Shown: positions 24,751 through 33,057, counted from the stretch's first letter. The stretch: DNA of 33,057 nt from Bradyrhizobium pachyrhizi (GCF_001189245.1 NZ_LFIQ01000107.1:40625-73681), one strand, 5' to 3'. Numbers and translations: made by a program. Notes: generated from the letters alone by a model not told the origin.

Positions 24751-25728
24751 TCAGGTCGGAATTTTTTCCAGCTTCTGCAGGCAGCGTGTCACGCGCACCG
24801 CGGCCGGCATCTCGGTGTCCGGAAAGCTGGTCTTCCAGTCGGTGACGCCGACTTCGCCGACATAGATGTCGCCGCGGGAATCCAGCGCGATGCCGTGCGG
24901 CGCCAGAAATTTTCCGGTCTCGACGCCGGGGCCTTGCTCGCCGCCGAGGCGCGCGATGCGCTTTCCGGTGTGATCCACGATCGACAGCCGCGGGCCGAGA
25001 TTGGGCACCTTGCGATTCACCGCCATGCCGGGGCCGAGCTCGCCGATCACGAAGTTCGGCTGCTTGCCGCCGCCGCAGCAGCACAGCGCGCAGGGCCGGT
25101 GCAGGTTGTTCCACTGCGTTTCGTATTTGCCGTTGCCGTCGAACACCTGGACGCGGTGGTTCTCGCGGTCGGCGACATAGACCCAGCCATCGGCGTCGGT
25201 CGCGATGTTGTGCACGATGTTGAACTGGCCGGGGTCGGTGCCGGGCTCGCCCCAGGTTTTGATCAGCTTGCCATCCTGCGTGTATTTGTGGACGCAGGCA
25301 TTGCCGTAGCCATCGGAGACATAGATCTCGCCCTTCGGCGACAGCGCGGTATGGGTGCAGCGATGGAACGGCTCACCGCTCATGAACGGGGCCGGCTTCT
25401 TCGGGATGCCGATCGTCAGCAGCACCTTGCCGTCGGTCGAGCATTTGCGCACGGTGTGGTCGCCGTCATCGGTGCAATAGAGATTGTCGTCGGCGTCGAT
25501 ATGCAGGCCGTGGGCGCGCGAGAACACGCCTTCGCCCCAGCTCTTGATGAAATTCCCCTCGCGGTCGAGCACCACCATCGGATGGTCGCCGCGGTTGAAA
25601 ACGTAGACGCGGTTCTTGCTGTCGACCGCGACGGAGGCGACATCGGTCAGGCTCCAGCCGTCGGGGAGTTTTGCGAAGTTCTCCACCACGCGATAGCGGT
25701 GTTCGCCGGTGCCGAGGGTGGTTGGCAT
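24751..25728 (-). CDS. NHL-repeat beta-propeller (peptidyl-hydroxyglycine lyase-like)
   Basis: The 325-residue product is a six-bladed NHL/SMP-30-like propeller with repeats such as SVAVDSKNRVYVFNRGDHPMVV, GLHIDADDNLYCTDDGDHTVRKC, NIATDADGWVYVADRENHRVQVF and GIALDSRGDIYVGEV. It resembles the peptidyl-alpha-hydroxyglycine amidating lyase fold, though bacterial members have unknown substrates. There is no signal peptide. An unusual CALCCC run (about C212-C217) lies in the fourth or fifth blade. ATG 25728 has AGGAGA upstream. It is the last of six same-strand genes of the catabolic cluster, separated from the monooxygenase by a palindromic repeat, so its place in one transcript is uncertain. Confidence 0.75.
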   Translation of the reverse strand: MPTTLGTGEHRYRVVENFAKLPDGWSLTDVASVAVDSKNRVYVFNRGDHPMVVLDREGNFIKSWGEGVFSRAHGLHIDADDNLYCTDDGDHTVRKCSTDGKVLLTIGIPKKPAPFMSGEPFHRCTHTALSPKGEIYVSDGYGNACVHKYTQDGKLIKTWGEPGTDPGQFNIVHNIATDADGWVYVADRENHRVQVFDGNGKYETQWNNLHRPCALCCCGGGKQPNFVIGELGPGMAVNRKVPNLGPRLSIVDHTGKRIARLGGEQGPGVETGKFLAPHGIALDSRGDIYVGEVGVTDWKTSFPDTEMPAAVRVTRCLQKLEKIPT

Positions 25729-25751
25729 AAGATGTCTCCTCTCGGGTGTCG

Positions 25752-25806
25752 TTCCGGGGCGCGGAACCTCGAGATTCCGGGTTCGATGCTGCGCAGCGCC
25801 CCGGAA
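25752..25806. repeat. Palindromic intergenic repeat of a third type
   Basis: TTCCGGGGCGC (25752-25762) and GCGCCCCGGAA (25796-25806) are perfect inverted repeats enclosing a GGAA-CTCGAG-TTCC inner dyad near 25763-25778. I recall similar elements dispersed in Bradyrhizobium genomes. It lies between two co-directional genes and could attenuate or protect the transcript. Confidence 0.65.
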
Positions 25807-25821
25807 TGGCGGTGGTGGGAG

Positions 25822-27609
25822 TTATGAAAGATCCGCCCGTGGCCCGACGTCGCGCGGCAACAGGCCTTCCTCGATCGCCTTGATCTGCAATGCGAGATAG
25901 CGCGAGTTGATGCGGCATTGCGCGAGGCTGCCGGCGATGAACCAGAGGCCGGGCTGCGGCGTGCGGGTGTACATGTTGCGTAGCTCCTGGCCGTCGCCAA
26001 AGCCCCAGATCGGGCCGACGCGCGCGGCCACCGCCTCGCCGAACAGTTTCTTCACCAGCTCTTCCTGCGGCCGGTAGCCGGTCGCGAGCACGATCAGGTC
26101 GGCCTCAACCGTCTCGCCGTTCTTCAGCCGCGCACCCTCGCCCATGAAGGTGTCGATGTCGGCGAATTGCTGCAGGGCGACCGCGCCGCTCGCGACGAGA
26201 TCGGAGCAACCGACGTTGAAGTAATAGCCGCCGCCGCGGGTCAGGTATTTGAACTGCCAGCCGGTGCCGCCATCGCCGAAATCGAGCTTGAAGCCCTTGC
26301 GCGCAAGGCCGTCGAGCAGCGGCTTGTCGAGTTGCTTCGACTGCTCGGTCATCAGCACATGGCTGCGTTTGGCGAGCGCGAGCGGCATCGAGGTCGCGAT
26401 CAAATCGTTGTCCTCGAGCGTACCTTCATTGTAGGCGGCATAGGCCAGCTGCGCCGACGGCTCGATATTGGTGATCAGCGTCGAGGAGCGCTGTACCAGT
26501 GTGACCTCGGCGCCCGAGGAATGCAGGTCCTGCGCGATGTCGTGGCCGCTGTTGCCGGTGCCGATCACCAGCGCGCGCTTGCCGGTCCAGTTCTCGCCGT
26601 CCTCGTAGCGGCTGGAATGCATCACTGTGCCGGAAAAATTCTCCAAACCAGGGATGTCGGGCAGATTGGGAATGCCGCTGACGCCGGTCGCCATCACCAC
26701 ATGGCGCGGCTTCATCTTGCGTGTCGTGCCGTCGGCGCGGCGCAACTCGACGCTCCAGCGTCGGCTCGCATCGTCATAACTGCCGCCGACAAATTCCGTG
26801 CCGGTCCAGAAGTTCAGCTCCATGGCGTCGACATAGGCTTCGAACCAGTTGGCGAGCTTGTCCTTCGGGATGTAGGTCGGCCAGTTCGGCGGGAACGGCA
26901 TGTAGGGCAAATGATTGACCTGCACCTGGTTGTGCAGGGTCAGCGCGTGATAGCGCTTGCGCCAATTGTCGCCGACGCGTGCTTCGCGATCGACGATCAG
27001 GGCGTCGATCTTGAGCTGTTGCAGCCGCGCGGCGATCGCAAGTCCCGCCTGTCCGCCGCCGACCACCAGCACATCAGGGTCGCGGTCGGCATATTCAGCG
27101 GATGCCTTGCGCAGGTCGAGCCAGTTGGGGCCGCGGAAGTCGCGCGAATAGGCCTGTCCGCGCGGCCTGGTGTGGCCCTGCTGCTCCTCAAAACCCTTTA
27201 GCTCCTCGAGCGCCGTCAGCAAGGTCCAGGCCTTCAGGCGATCGTCGTCGGCGGCATCGGGGATCAGCCGCACGATGCCGTGGCCGCGGCCGACCGCCGT
27301 CTCGAATTTGAAAATCGCCTCGATCGCATGGGTGCCGGCGCGCGTCACCCGGCGCGGCGCCGCGCGCTCGGCATCGATGCGGAAGTCATGCGGCGCGCTG
27401 TGACGCGCATGCGCCGGCAGCTCCTCGATGATCGCGAAGGCCCGATTGACGGTCTGGATGTTCCAGCTCAACGCCAGCACGTCGCGCCAGTAGCTGTCGG
27501 GATGGAACAGCGGCTTCAGCAGCACATCGTCCGGGCTGGCCAGCGCATCCTCGAACTGTACAAGCCAATTGTCGGCGGCGACCGAAATATCGTCCGTCTT
27601 GTCGAGCAT
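25822..27609 (-). CDS. Flavin-containing/Baeyer-Villiger-type monooxygenase with NTF2-like head
   Basis: The 595-residue product has an N-terminal NTF2/SnoaL-like domain (about 1-135), then a flavoprotein core. The core has the FAD motif VLVVGGGQAGLAIA (about 179-192), the NADPH motif ALVIGTGNSGHDIA (about 345-358), and FSGTVMHSSRY (about 324-334), which matches the FxGxxxHxxxY hallmark of FMO/BVMO enzymes. DLIVLATGYRPQE is the third conserved block. Such enzymes insert one oxygen atom from O2 using NADPH, on a carbonyl, nitrogen or sulfur. ATG 27609 gives a sensible start; an extension to 27693 is unlike the family. Its cluster suggests a carbonyl or related substrate, but the substrate is unknown. 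Confidence 0.85.
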   Translation of the reverse strand: MLDKTDDISVAADNWLVQFEDALASPDDVLLKPLFHPDSYWRDVLALSWNIQTVNRAFAIIEELPAHARHSAPHDFRIDAERAAPRRVTRAGTHAIEAIFKFETAVGRGHGIVRLIPDAADDDRLKAWTLLTALEELKGFEEQQGHTRPRGQAYSRDFRGPNWLDLRKASAEYADRDPDVLVVGGGQAGLAIAARLQQLKIDALIVDREARVGDNWRKRYHALTLHNQVQVNHLPYMPFPPNWPTYIPKDKLANWFEAYVDAMELNFWTGTEFVGGSYDDASRRWSVELRRADGTTRKMKPRHVVMATGVSGIPNLPDIPGLENFSGTVMHSSRYEDGENWTGKRALVIGTGNSGHDIAQDLHSSGAEVTLVQRSSTLITNIEPSAQLAYAAYNEGTLEDNDLIATSMPLALAKRSHVLMTEQSKQLDKPLLDGLARKGFKLDFGDGGTGWQFKYLTRGGGYYFNVGCSDLVASGAVALQQFADIDTFMGEGARLKNGETVEADLIVLATGYRPQEELVKKLFGEAVAARVGPIWGFGDGQELRNMYTRTPQPGLWFIAGSLAQCRINSRYLALQIKAIEEGLLPRDVGPRADLS

Positions 27610-27719
27610 CGAGCGTTTCTCGCCATCGGCCGCCTTGCTGAAATTTCTTGGCGGCGTTCCCTTTCCGCAAAGCCTATACCCATTCGAAGGCATGCAGAAA
27701 GGGCGCGACGGGATATCGC

Positions 27720-28805
27720 CTATTCGGCCAGCGACAGGATCAGGCCTTGATCCGGCGGAACGCGGCCTTGCAGGGTATCGAGATAGGCCTCGCGCACCGC
27801 GGCCGGGCCGCGCCGCTCGACCACGTCAAGCCAATTCGGCAGATGCGGCACGAGCTCGGCCCAGGCGGCGCCAAAACGCTGGTCGATGCCGCCCGGTCCC
27901 CATTCCTTGGCGCGCTTGCGGATCTGGTCCGGGGCGAAGAACCAGACCGGCTTGCCGCCGGGCAGCGTCGGCTCCTGCGGCTCGCTCGCACGGTGCGTCA
28001 GCCCAACCCGGCCGGAATAGACCATCTGCGCCCCGAAGTGCCGGTGCAGGCTTTCGCGCAGCGCGCTGTTGCCGGCCATGTCGACATAGGCGACAGGCTC
28101 GGCCGGCGGCATCGCGGTGACCTGGTCATAGGTGACGACCTCGTCGTAGCAGCCGAGCGAGCTGACGAAATCGACATTGCCTCTGGAGGTCAGCCCAATC
28201 ACCGGGATACCCCGCTTGTGCACGAGATGGGCGAGCCCGAACGCGGTCTTGCTCGAGGCCGACGACAGGATGACGCGGCGTGCGCCGTAGAACGCATTTT
28301 CGGCCAGGAAGTCGTCGACCAGGAACGACAGCATGAACAGCGGCAGCATCAGCGCGCGGAAGTCGCCCTGCTGGCCCGCATAGGTCGGATCGCCTGAGAC
28401 GCGGGCGTAGGCATTGTAGACCGGCGAGACCTCCTGCCGGTGCGCGGCGCCGTCGCGCAGGCCGCGCTTGCTGACGTCGGCCGCCTCGATCACGAGATGG
28501 GTCGCCATCGGGAAATAGCCGAACAGCGTTTCGCCGACTGCGATCATGGGATGTTTCGATACCAGCACCTCGCCGAAGCCCCACACCGGGATGATGCCGC
28601 AGCCTTCGGGCGCCGGGAACAGATGCCAATATTTCAGCTGCTCGCCGATCACGGCGTAGGTGATGTTGTTGGCGGTGAAGGCGAAGCGGGTCACCTTCAC
28701 CAGCAGCGCATCGGCGGGCAGCGCCGCGGCATCGGGCAATTGCGTCTCGATCACCTTGCACTGCTGCAGATCGTTGCGGATGACGATGAAGTCGGTCGAG
28801 TTCAT
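27720..28805 (-). CDS. DUF2855 family protein
   Basis: The 361-residue product begins MNSTDFIVIRNDLQQCKVIE and carries typical DUF2855 stretches, such as TRFAFTANNITYAVIGEQLKYWHLFPAPEG, GFGEVLVSKHP, and a Rossmann-like part (VILSSASSKTAFGLAHLVHKRG, about 180-205). It looks like a medium-chain dehydrogenase/reductase derivative without obvious zinc ligands. The family has no assigned reaction that I know of. It lies 104 bases after the acyl-CoA synthetase gene, with a dyad in the gap, and 110 bases before the monooxygenase gene. Co-occurrence suggests it acts on the same substrate. Confidence 0.8.
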   Translation of the reverse strand: MNSTDFIVIRNDLQQCKVIETQLPDAAALPADALLVKVTRFAFTANNITYAVIGEQLKYWHLFPAPEGCGIIPVWGFGEVLVSKHPMIAVGETLFGYFPMATHLVIEAADVSKRGLRDGAAHRQEVSPVYNAYARVSGDPTYAGQQGDFRALMLPLFMLSFLVDDFLAENAFYGARRVILSSASSKTAFGLAHLVHKRGIPVIGLTSRGNVDFVSSLGCYDEVVTYDQVTAMPPAEPVAYVDMAGNSALRESLHRHFGAQMVYSGRVGLTHRASEPQEPTLPGGKPVWFFAPDQIRKRAKEWGPGGIDQRFGAAWAELVPHLPNWLDVVERRGPAAVREAYLDTLQGRVPPDQGLILSLAE

Positions 28806-28879
28806 GGCGATGATCCGGGCTCAGGATGCAGGCGCATCGTTGCGTCCATTGCCGGCCGTTTGCAACAGCAACTAAGTTT

Positions 28880-28892
28880 CAAACGCCGTTTG
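28880..28892. promoter_or_regulatory. CAAACGCCGTTTG dyad in the DUF2855 leader
   Basis: CAAACG-C-CGTTTG is a perfect 6-1-6 palindrome in the 104-base gap upstream of the DUF2855 start, and another CGTTTG lies at 28857-28862. It could be an operator or start of a terminator after the synthetase gene. The evidence is only symmetry. Confidence 0.3.
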
Positions 28893-28909
28893 CTTCGCCG
28901 TCACATCGC

Positions 28910-30427
28910 TCAGCCGAGCTGTCCTTCGCTGTAGAGGTCGCGCAGCTTGCGCTTGAAGATCTTGCCGGTGGCTTCCCGCGGCAGTGCGTCCATGAAACGG
29001 ATATCCTTCGGCACCTTGAAATTGGCCAGCTTGCCGCGGAGGAAATCCTGGATCGCGCTGATCGACAGCGTGCTGCCTGCTTCCGGCTCGACGCAGGCGA
29101 ACAACCGCTCGCCATACTCGTCATCGGGAACGCCGAACACCGCGCAGTCGCGGACGCCTGCCATGCCGATCAGGGCATTCTCAATCTCGGCGGGGTAGAT
29201 GTTGACGCCGCCCGAGATCACCATGTCGCGCTTGCGGTCGCACAGGAACAGATAGCCGTCCACGTCGAGATAGCCGACATCGCCGACGCTGATCAGGTCG
29301 TCGCGGTCAGCCTCGGCGCGCGCCTTGGCGTTGCCGTGGTAATCGAAATCCGAGATCGCCGTCTGGCGCATGAAGATCTCGCCGGGTTCGCCGACGTCGC
29401 ATGGCGTTCCGTCGGGGCGGAAGATCCTGACGATGCCGCCCTCGATCGCGCGGCCGACGGTGCCGGGCTTGGCCAGCGCTTCGGCTGACGAATGCCAGAC
29501 CGGGATGCCGGTCTCGGTCGAGCCGAGATATTCGTTGATGACCGGTCCCCACCACTCGATCATCGCGCGCTTGACGTCGACGGGGCAGGGCGCCGCGCCG
29601 TGCACGATGAAGCGCAGCGACGACAGGTCGTAGCGGCGCCGCGCCTCCTCGGGCAGGCGCAGCAGCCGCACGAACATCGTCGGCACCATATGCATGTGCG
29701 TGACATGGTGGCGCTCGATCAGTTGTAGCAGATCCTCCGGATCGAAGCGCGGCTCGAGCACGATCACGCAGCCGTTGCGGAACGCGAGCATTCCATAGGA
29801 GTGCGGCGCAGAATGATACATCGGGCCGTTCATCAGGATCACCTGATCCTCGTTCGGCTTGACGCCATAGGTGATGGCGCCGACGCGCGCCGCCGCCGCC
29901 TGCTGCTCGGGCCGCATCGGCTTGCGCTTGACGCCCTTCGGCAGTCCTGTTGTGCCCGAGGTGTAGAACATCGGCGCCGCGCCGATCGGCGCCTCGGTCA
30001 GCGGTTGGTGCGTCTCCCGCCAGACGTCCCAGTCGGTCATGCCGTCGGGCACGCGGGTGAGCGCCGGCGCCACGCCGTAGGCCGCGGCGATCTCCGGCGG
30101 CGTCGTCACCACCAGCAGCTTGATTGCCGGCGGCAGGCCGTCGCGGATCTGCGGCAGCAGATCGGCGTGGCAGACCAGCGTGTCGGCGCCGCTGTCGGAC
30201 AGGATGTAGCCGACCTCGTCGGCCTTCAGGTGCCAGTTGATCGGCACGACCGGGCTGCCGAGCGCGGCCGAGGCCGCGACCACCTCGAACAGCGCGAAAT
30301 CGTTGCGCAGCATCATGCCGACCGGCTTGCCGCCCTGCACGCCAAGCGCCCGGAAGCCGCTGGCCGCCCGCGCGATGCGGGCGTGAATGTCCCCGTAGCT
30401 GATCTGTCTGTCGCCGCTGATGATCAT
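28910..30427 (-). CDS. AMP-dependent acyl-CoA synthetase/ligase
   Basis: The 505-residue product has the ANL-superfamily motifs: FYTSGTTGLPKGVK (P-loop, about 153-166), NEYLGSTETG (about 300), GDVGYLDVDGYLFLCDRKRDMVISGG with the hinge Asp-Arg (about 400-425), and the catalytic lysine in PREATGKIFKRKL near the C-terminus. It activates a carboxylic acid to the acyl-adenylate and then to the CoA thioester; acid not known. The N-terminus (MIISGDRQISYGD) is about 20 residues shorter than many relatives. GAGG six bases before ATG 30427 supports this start. The binding-protein gene ends 15 bases upstream, so they are co-transcribed. Confidence 0.9.
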   Translation of the reverse strand: MIISGDRQISYGDIHARIARAASGFRALGVQGGKPVGMMLRNDFALFEVVAASAALGSPVVPINWHLKADEVGYILSDSGADTLVCHADLLPQIRDGLPPAIKLLVVTTPPEIAAAYGVAPALTRVPDGMTDWDVWRETHQPLTEAPIGAAPMFYTSGTTGLPKGVKRKPMRPEQQAAAARVGAITYGVKPNEDQVILMNGPMYHSAPHSYGMLAFRNGCVIVLEPRFDPEDLLQLIERHHVTHMHMVPTMFVRLLRLPEEARRRYDLSSLRFIVHGAAPCPVDVKRAMIEWWGPVINEYLGSTETGIPVWHSSAEALAKPGTVGRAIEGGIVRIFRPDGTPCDVGEPGEIFMRQTAISDFDYHGNAKARAEADRDDLISVGDVGYLDVDGYLFLCDRKRDMVISGGVNIYPAEIENALIGMAGVRDCAVFGVPDDEYGERLFACVEPEAGSTLSISAIQDFLRGKLANFKVPKDIRFMDALPREATGKIFKRKLRDLYSEGQLG

Positions 30428-30442
30428 GTCGCGCCTCGTCTG

Positions 30443-31639
30443 CTAGCGATCGTCCAGGATCTCGCCGAAGCTGATCCAGCTCTTGCCGTTGAACCGGCGC
30501 AGCCGCAACTGCTGGAACGGCAGATAGTCGTCCGGCCCGGTCGATACCGTCATGCCTGGCAACAATAGCGGCAGCGGAACGTCGCGCAATGACGCCGCCT
30601 GGCGCATGATGTTCTCGCGGCTGAAATCGCTCTTGCACGCTTTCAGCACGGCCATCAGCAGCGTCGCATAATGATAGCCCGCCGAGTAGTTCGAGTTGCT
30701 GAGATCCGCATTGGGCAGGTACTGCTTCATGAAGGCAAGATAGTCCTTCACGGCGGGATCGTCGGCCCATTGCGCGTCCATCGTGTCCTTCTGGTTGCTG
30801 GACGAGATCAGGCCGACTGCGTTCTCGAGCCCGGCGGGCTCCAGGAACGAGATCGACGACGCGGAGGTCGGTACGAAGAACAGATCCGGCTTCCAGCCGA
30901 TCTCGGCGACGCCCTTGATCATCTGCGGCGTGAACTTGCCGAGCACGACACCGAATAGCACATCGGCACCGGACGCCTTCAGTGTCGCAAGCTGCGAGCT
31001 GATGGTGGGCGCCGAGGTCTCGTAGCTCGCTTCCGCGACGATCATGCTCGCGGCCCTGCTGCCGAGCGCGCGCTTGAAGCCGGCGACATAATCGCGGCCG
31101 AAATCGTCGTTCTGCGCAAGGATCGCGATCTTCGCGTCAGGCTTGGCCTGCAGCACATATTTGGCATAGACCACGCCCTCGGATTCGTAGGATGCCATGC
31201 CTGGCATGGTCCACGGATAGGTCTTCGGGTCGGCCCATTTGGTCGCGCCGCTCAACACGAACAATTGCGGGATCTTCTTGCTGTTGAGATAGCGATGCAC
31301 GGCGTTGTTGGTGGCGGTGCCGAGCGAGCCGAACATCATCAGCACATCCTCCTGCTCGACCAGCTTGCGGGTCTGCTCGACGGTCTTCGGCGGCGAATAG
31401 GCGTCGTCCAGCGTGATGAATTTCACCTGCCGACCGTTGATGCCGCCCTCCGCGTTGACCTTCGCGAAAAACGCTTCCTGGGCGCGGCCGATGGTGCCGA
31501 AGCCGGAGACCGGTCCGCTATAGGGCAGCGTCTGGCCGATCCGGATCGCTTCGTTGACGTTGCCGTTGTCGGCGGCGGCTGTGCTGGCGATCGCGCAGAC
31601 CGTAAGCACGGCTGCCAGCGCGTGTTGCGCTCGTTTCAT
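30443..31639 (-). CDS. LivJ/LivK-type ABC substrate-binding protein
   Basis: The 398-residue product has a signal peptide (KRAQHALAAVLTVCAIASTAAA) and the type I periplasmic binding fold of branched-chain amino acid systems: RIGQTLPYSGPVSGFGTIGR, FFAKVNAEGGINGRQVKFITLDDAYSPPKTVEQTRKLVEQEDVLMMFG and ILAQNDDFGRDYVAGF. In these genomes such proteins often bind aromatic acids or other carboxylates rather than amino acids. It lies between the nitronate monooxygenase-like gene (29-base gap) and the acyl-CoA synthetase gene (15-base gap). No permease or ATPase genes are in the window, so it depends on a transporter elsewhere or has another role such as sensing. Confidence 0.88.
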   Translation of the reverse strand: MKRAQHALAAVLTVCAIASTAAADNGNVNEAIRIGQTLPYSGPVSGFGTIGRAQEAFFAKVNAEGGINGRQVKFITLDDAYSPPKTVEQTRKLVEQEDVLMMFGSLGTATNNAVHRYLNSKKIPQLFVLSGATKWADPKTYPWTMPGMASYESEGVVYAKYVLQAKPDAKIAILAQNDDFGRDYVAGFKRALGSRAASMIVAEASYETSAPTISSQLATLKASGADVLFGVVLGKFTPQMIKGVAEIGWKPDLFFVPTSASSISFLEPAGLENAVGLISSSNQKDTMDAQWADDPAVKDYLAFMKQYLPNADLSNSNYSAGYHYATLLMAVLKACKSDFSRENIMRQAASLRDVPLPLLLPGMTVSTGPDDYLPFQQLRLRRFNGKSWISFGEILDDR

Positions 31640-31668
31640 GGTTCACTCCCGGACTTTGTGAAACAGCG

Positions 31669-32640
31669 TCAAGCGCTGGCGCGCAGGAAGTCGCTGCGCG
31701 CCGCGGCGAACTCGGACTTGAGCCGCGCCACCAGTTCGGCGACCGGCGGGGCATCGGAGATCTGGCCGATGCCCTGGCCCGAACCCCAGATGTCGCGCCA
31801 GGCCTTGGCCTTCATGTTGCCGCCGGAACCAAAATTCATCTTGGTCTTGTCAGCGACCGGCAGATCGCCCGGATCGAGGCCTGCCGCCGCGATCGACGGT
31901 CCGAGATAGTTGCCGTGCACGCCGGTGAACAGGTTCGAATAGACGATGTCGTGCGCGGCGTATTCGGTCAGCGCCTGCTTGTACCTGACATTGGCGTTGG
32001 CTTCCTCGGTCGCGATGAAGCGGGTGCCGATATAGGCGAGGTCGGCGCCGAGCGCGAGCGCGGATGCGATGCTCCAGCCGTCGGAGATTGCGCCCGACAG
32101 CAGGATCGTGCCCTTGAACCATTGCTTGACCTCGCGCACCAGCGCGAAGGGCGACAGCGTGCCGGCATGACCGCCGGCGCCGGCGCAGACCAGGATCAGG
32201 CCGTCGACGCCCTGCTCGGCGGCCTTGCGCGCGTGCTTCACGTTGATGACGTCGTGGAACACCACACCGCCATAGGAGTGCGCGGCCTCGACGATCTCGG
32301 ACGGCGGGCGCAGCGAGGTGATGATCACGGGCACCTTGTGCTTCACGCAAGTTTCCATGTCGCGCATCAGCCGGTCGTTGGACGCGTGGCAGATCTGGTT
32401 GACGGCGTAGGGCGCGACCTTCTTCTCCGGATGCAGCGCCTGGTACTCGCCGAGTTCGTTCTCGATCTGGGTCAGCCATTCGTCGAGCTTCTCGACCGGG
32501 CGGGCGTTCAGCGCCGGGAACGAGCCGACGATGCCGGCCTTGCACTGTGCGATCACGAGCTCCGGCCCCGAGACGATGAACAGCGGGGAGCCGACGACCG
32601 GCAGTTCAAGCTTGTTGGCGAGCGAAGCGGGCAGCGACAT
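31669..32640 (-). CDS. Nitronate monooxygenase-family FMN protein
   Basis: The 323-residue product is a TIM-barrel flavoprotein of the 2-nitropropane dioxygenase type. It has VVGSPLFIVSGPELVIAQCKAGIVGSFPALNARP (about 13-46), CAGAGGHAGTLSPFALVREV with the active-site histidine, and ALGADLAYIGTRFIATEEA binding the FMN phosphate. It could oxidise nitronates, or act as an FMN oxidoreductase on another substrate such as an enoyl or quinone compound. ATG 32640 has GGAGG eight bases upstream. It begins the six-gene minus-strand run and is divergent from a LysR gene, which suggests control by that regulator. Confidence 0.85.
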   Translation of the reverse strand: MSLPASLANKLELPVVGSPLFIVSGPELVIAQCKAGIVGSFPALNARPVEKLDEWLTQIENELGEYQALHPEKKVAPYAVNQICHASNDRLMRDMETCVKHKVPVIITSLRPPSEIVEAAHSYGGVVFHDVINVKHARKAAEQGVDGLILVCAGAGGHAGTLSPFALVREVKQWFKGTILLSGAISDGWSIASALALGADLAYIGTRFIATEEANANVRYKQALTEYAAHDIVYSNLFTGVHGNYLGPSIAAAGLDPGDLPVADKTKMNFGSGGNMKAKAWRDIWGSGQGIGQISDAPPVAELVARLKSEFAAARSDFLRASA

Positions 32641-32760
32641 TTTCGGATCCTCCATGCGCGTCGCCCGGCCGGCAGCCGGGGCGGATCGCGATTTATTGTG
32701 ATGGTTGGAGCGGTGGCGCTCTTGGCGCGGCAATATAAGGCTGGACGGCTCGGTCATGAC

Positions 32761-32774
32761 GTTCAATATTGAAC
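32761..32774. promoter_or_regulatory. Perfect 14-bp palindrome, candidate LysR operator
   Basis: GTTCAATATTGAAC is a perfect palindrome and the most AT-rich part of the 179-base gap between the divergent nitronate monooxygenase-like and LysR genes, 45 bases before the LysR start. LysR regulators typically bind such T/A-ended dyads near divergent promoters. Confidence 0.5.
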
Positions 32775-32819
32775 ACCCGATCAACCAGAAATGAACAGTG
32801 TCGCAGCAAGGGGAGCGGC

Positions 32820-33057
32820 ATGGACTGGGAGCTTTGCAAGACATTTGTTGCGGTGGCGGAGACACGCAGCCTTGCCGGGGCGGCGCGGCGGCTGCGCATC
32901 AGTCACCCCACTGTCGGTCGCAACGTCGCGGCGCTCGAGCAGCAACTCGGGACCCGCCTGTTCGCGCGTTCCAATGACGGCCTGTCGCTGACGTCGCATG
33001 GCCGCAAATTCCGCGAGCACGCCGAAGCGATGGCCGCGGCGGCCCTCCGCGCGGAGG
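32820..33057 (+). CDS. LysR-family transcriptional regulator (partial, 3' end beyond window)
   Basis: The visible 79 residues start at ATG 32820, with GGGGAG just upstream, and give the LysR N-terminal winged helix-turn-helix: MDWELCKTFVAVAETRSLAGAARRLRISHPTVGRNVAALEQQLGTRLFARS. The effector domain is outside the window. It is divergent from the catabolic cluster and is the natural candidate regulator of it. Confidence 0.88.
   Translation, partial: MDWELCKTFVAVAETRSLAGAARRLRISHPTVGRNVAALEQQLGTRLFARSNDGLSLTSHGRKFREHAEAMAAAALRAE

Overview
The window looks like chromosomal DNA of a GC-rich alphaproteobacterium, most likely Bradyrhizobium or a close relative. This rests on family recall, not a search. 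The supports are strong GC third-position bias, a conserved HNH endonuclease and FecR/VCBS protein of the type seen in that group, DUF6894-like and DUF2855 genes, and three intergenic palindromic repeats resembling dispersed repeats of Bradyrhizobiaceae. I found no rRNA, tRNA, CRISPR, prophage or insertion sequence.

Layout. 1-6.6 kb: two secreted PF04185 phosphoesterases (164-2221, 4778-6547) flank a small secreted protein and a diheme MauG/CcpA-like cytochrome c peroxidase homologue; this reads as an exported phosphate or phospholipid scavenging locus with a periplasmic redox enzyme. 6.6-13.1 kb: a 1515-residue FecR/VCBS/T1SS-143-repeat protein, without a signal peptide and with a cysteine-rich second half, is divergent from a secreted FecR-domain protein and a secreted TPR protein, across a 406-bp AT-rich control region. 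13.3-16.9 kb: a translationally coupled efflux operon (marR, FUSC pump, DUF1656, HlyD-type adaptor), preceded by an MFS exporter. 18.3-20.5 kb: a 48-residue membrane protein, then a DUF2231 membrane protein overlapping a PQQ sorbosone-dehydrogenase-like lipoprotein. 20.5-22.0 kb: a cupin and five very small genes, all on the plus strand. 22.0-24.6 kb: an HNH endonuclease with a probable TTG start and a ClC chloride channel homologue with a C-terminal CBS pair. 24.7-32.6 kb: six minus-strand genes (nitronate monooxygenase-like, LivJ-type binding protein, acyl-CoA synthetase, DUF2855, flavin monooxygenase, NHL propeller) that look like one catabolic unit. They are divergent from a LysR regulator cut by the window end.

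Most of the window is ordinary metabolism, transport and export. The features most worth a second look are the abrupt cysteine enrichment in the adhesin-like protein, the hairpin and tandem duplication over its stop codon, the 23-bp dyad in its control region, the small-gene cassette, and the catabolic cluster with a binding protein but no permease. I did not find a clear new defence or mobile system.
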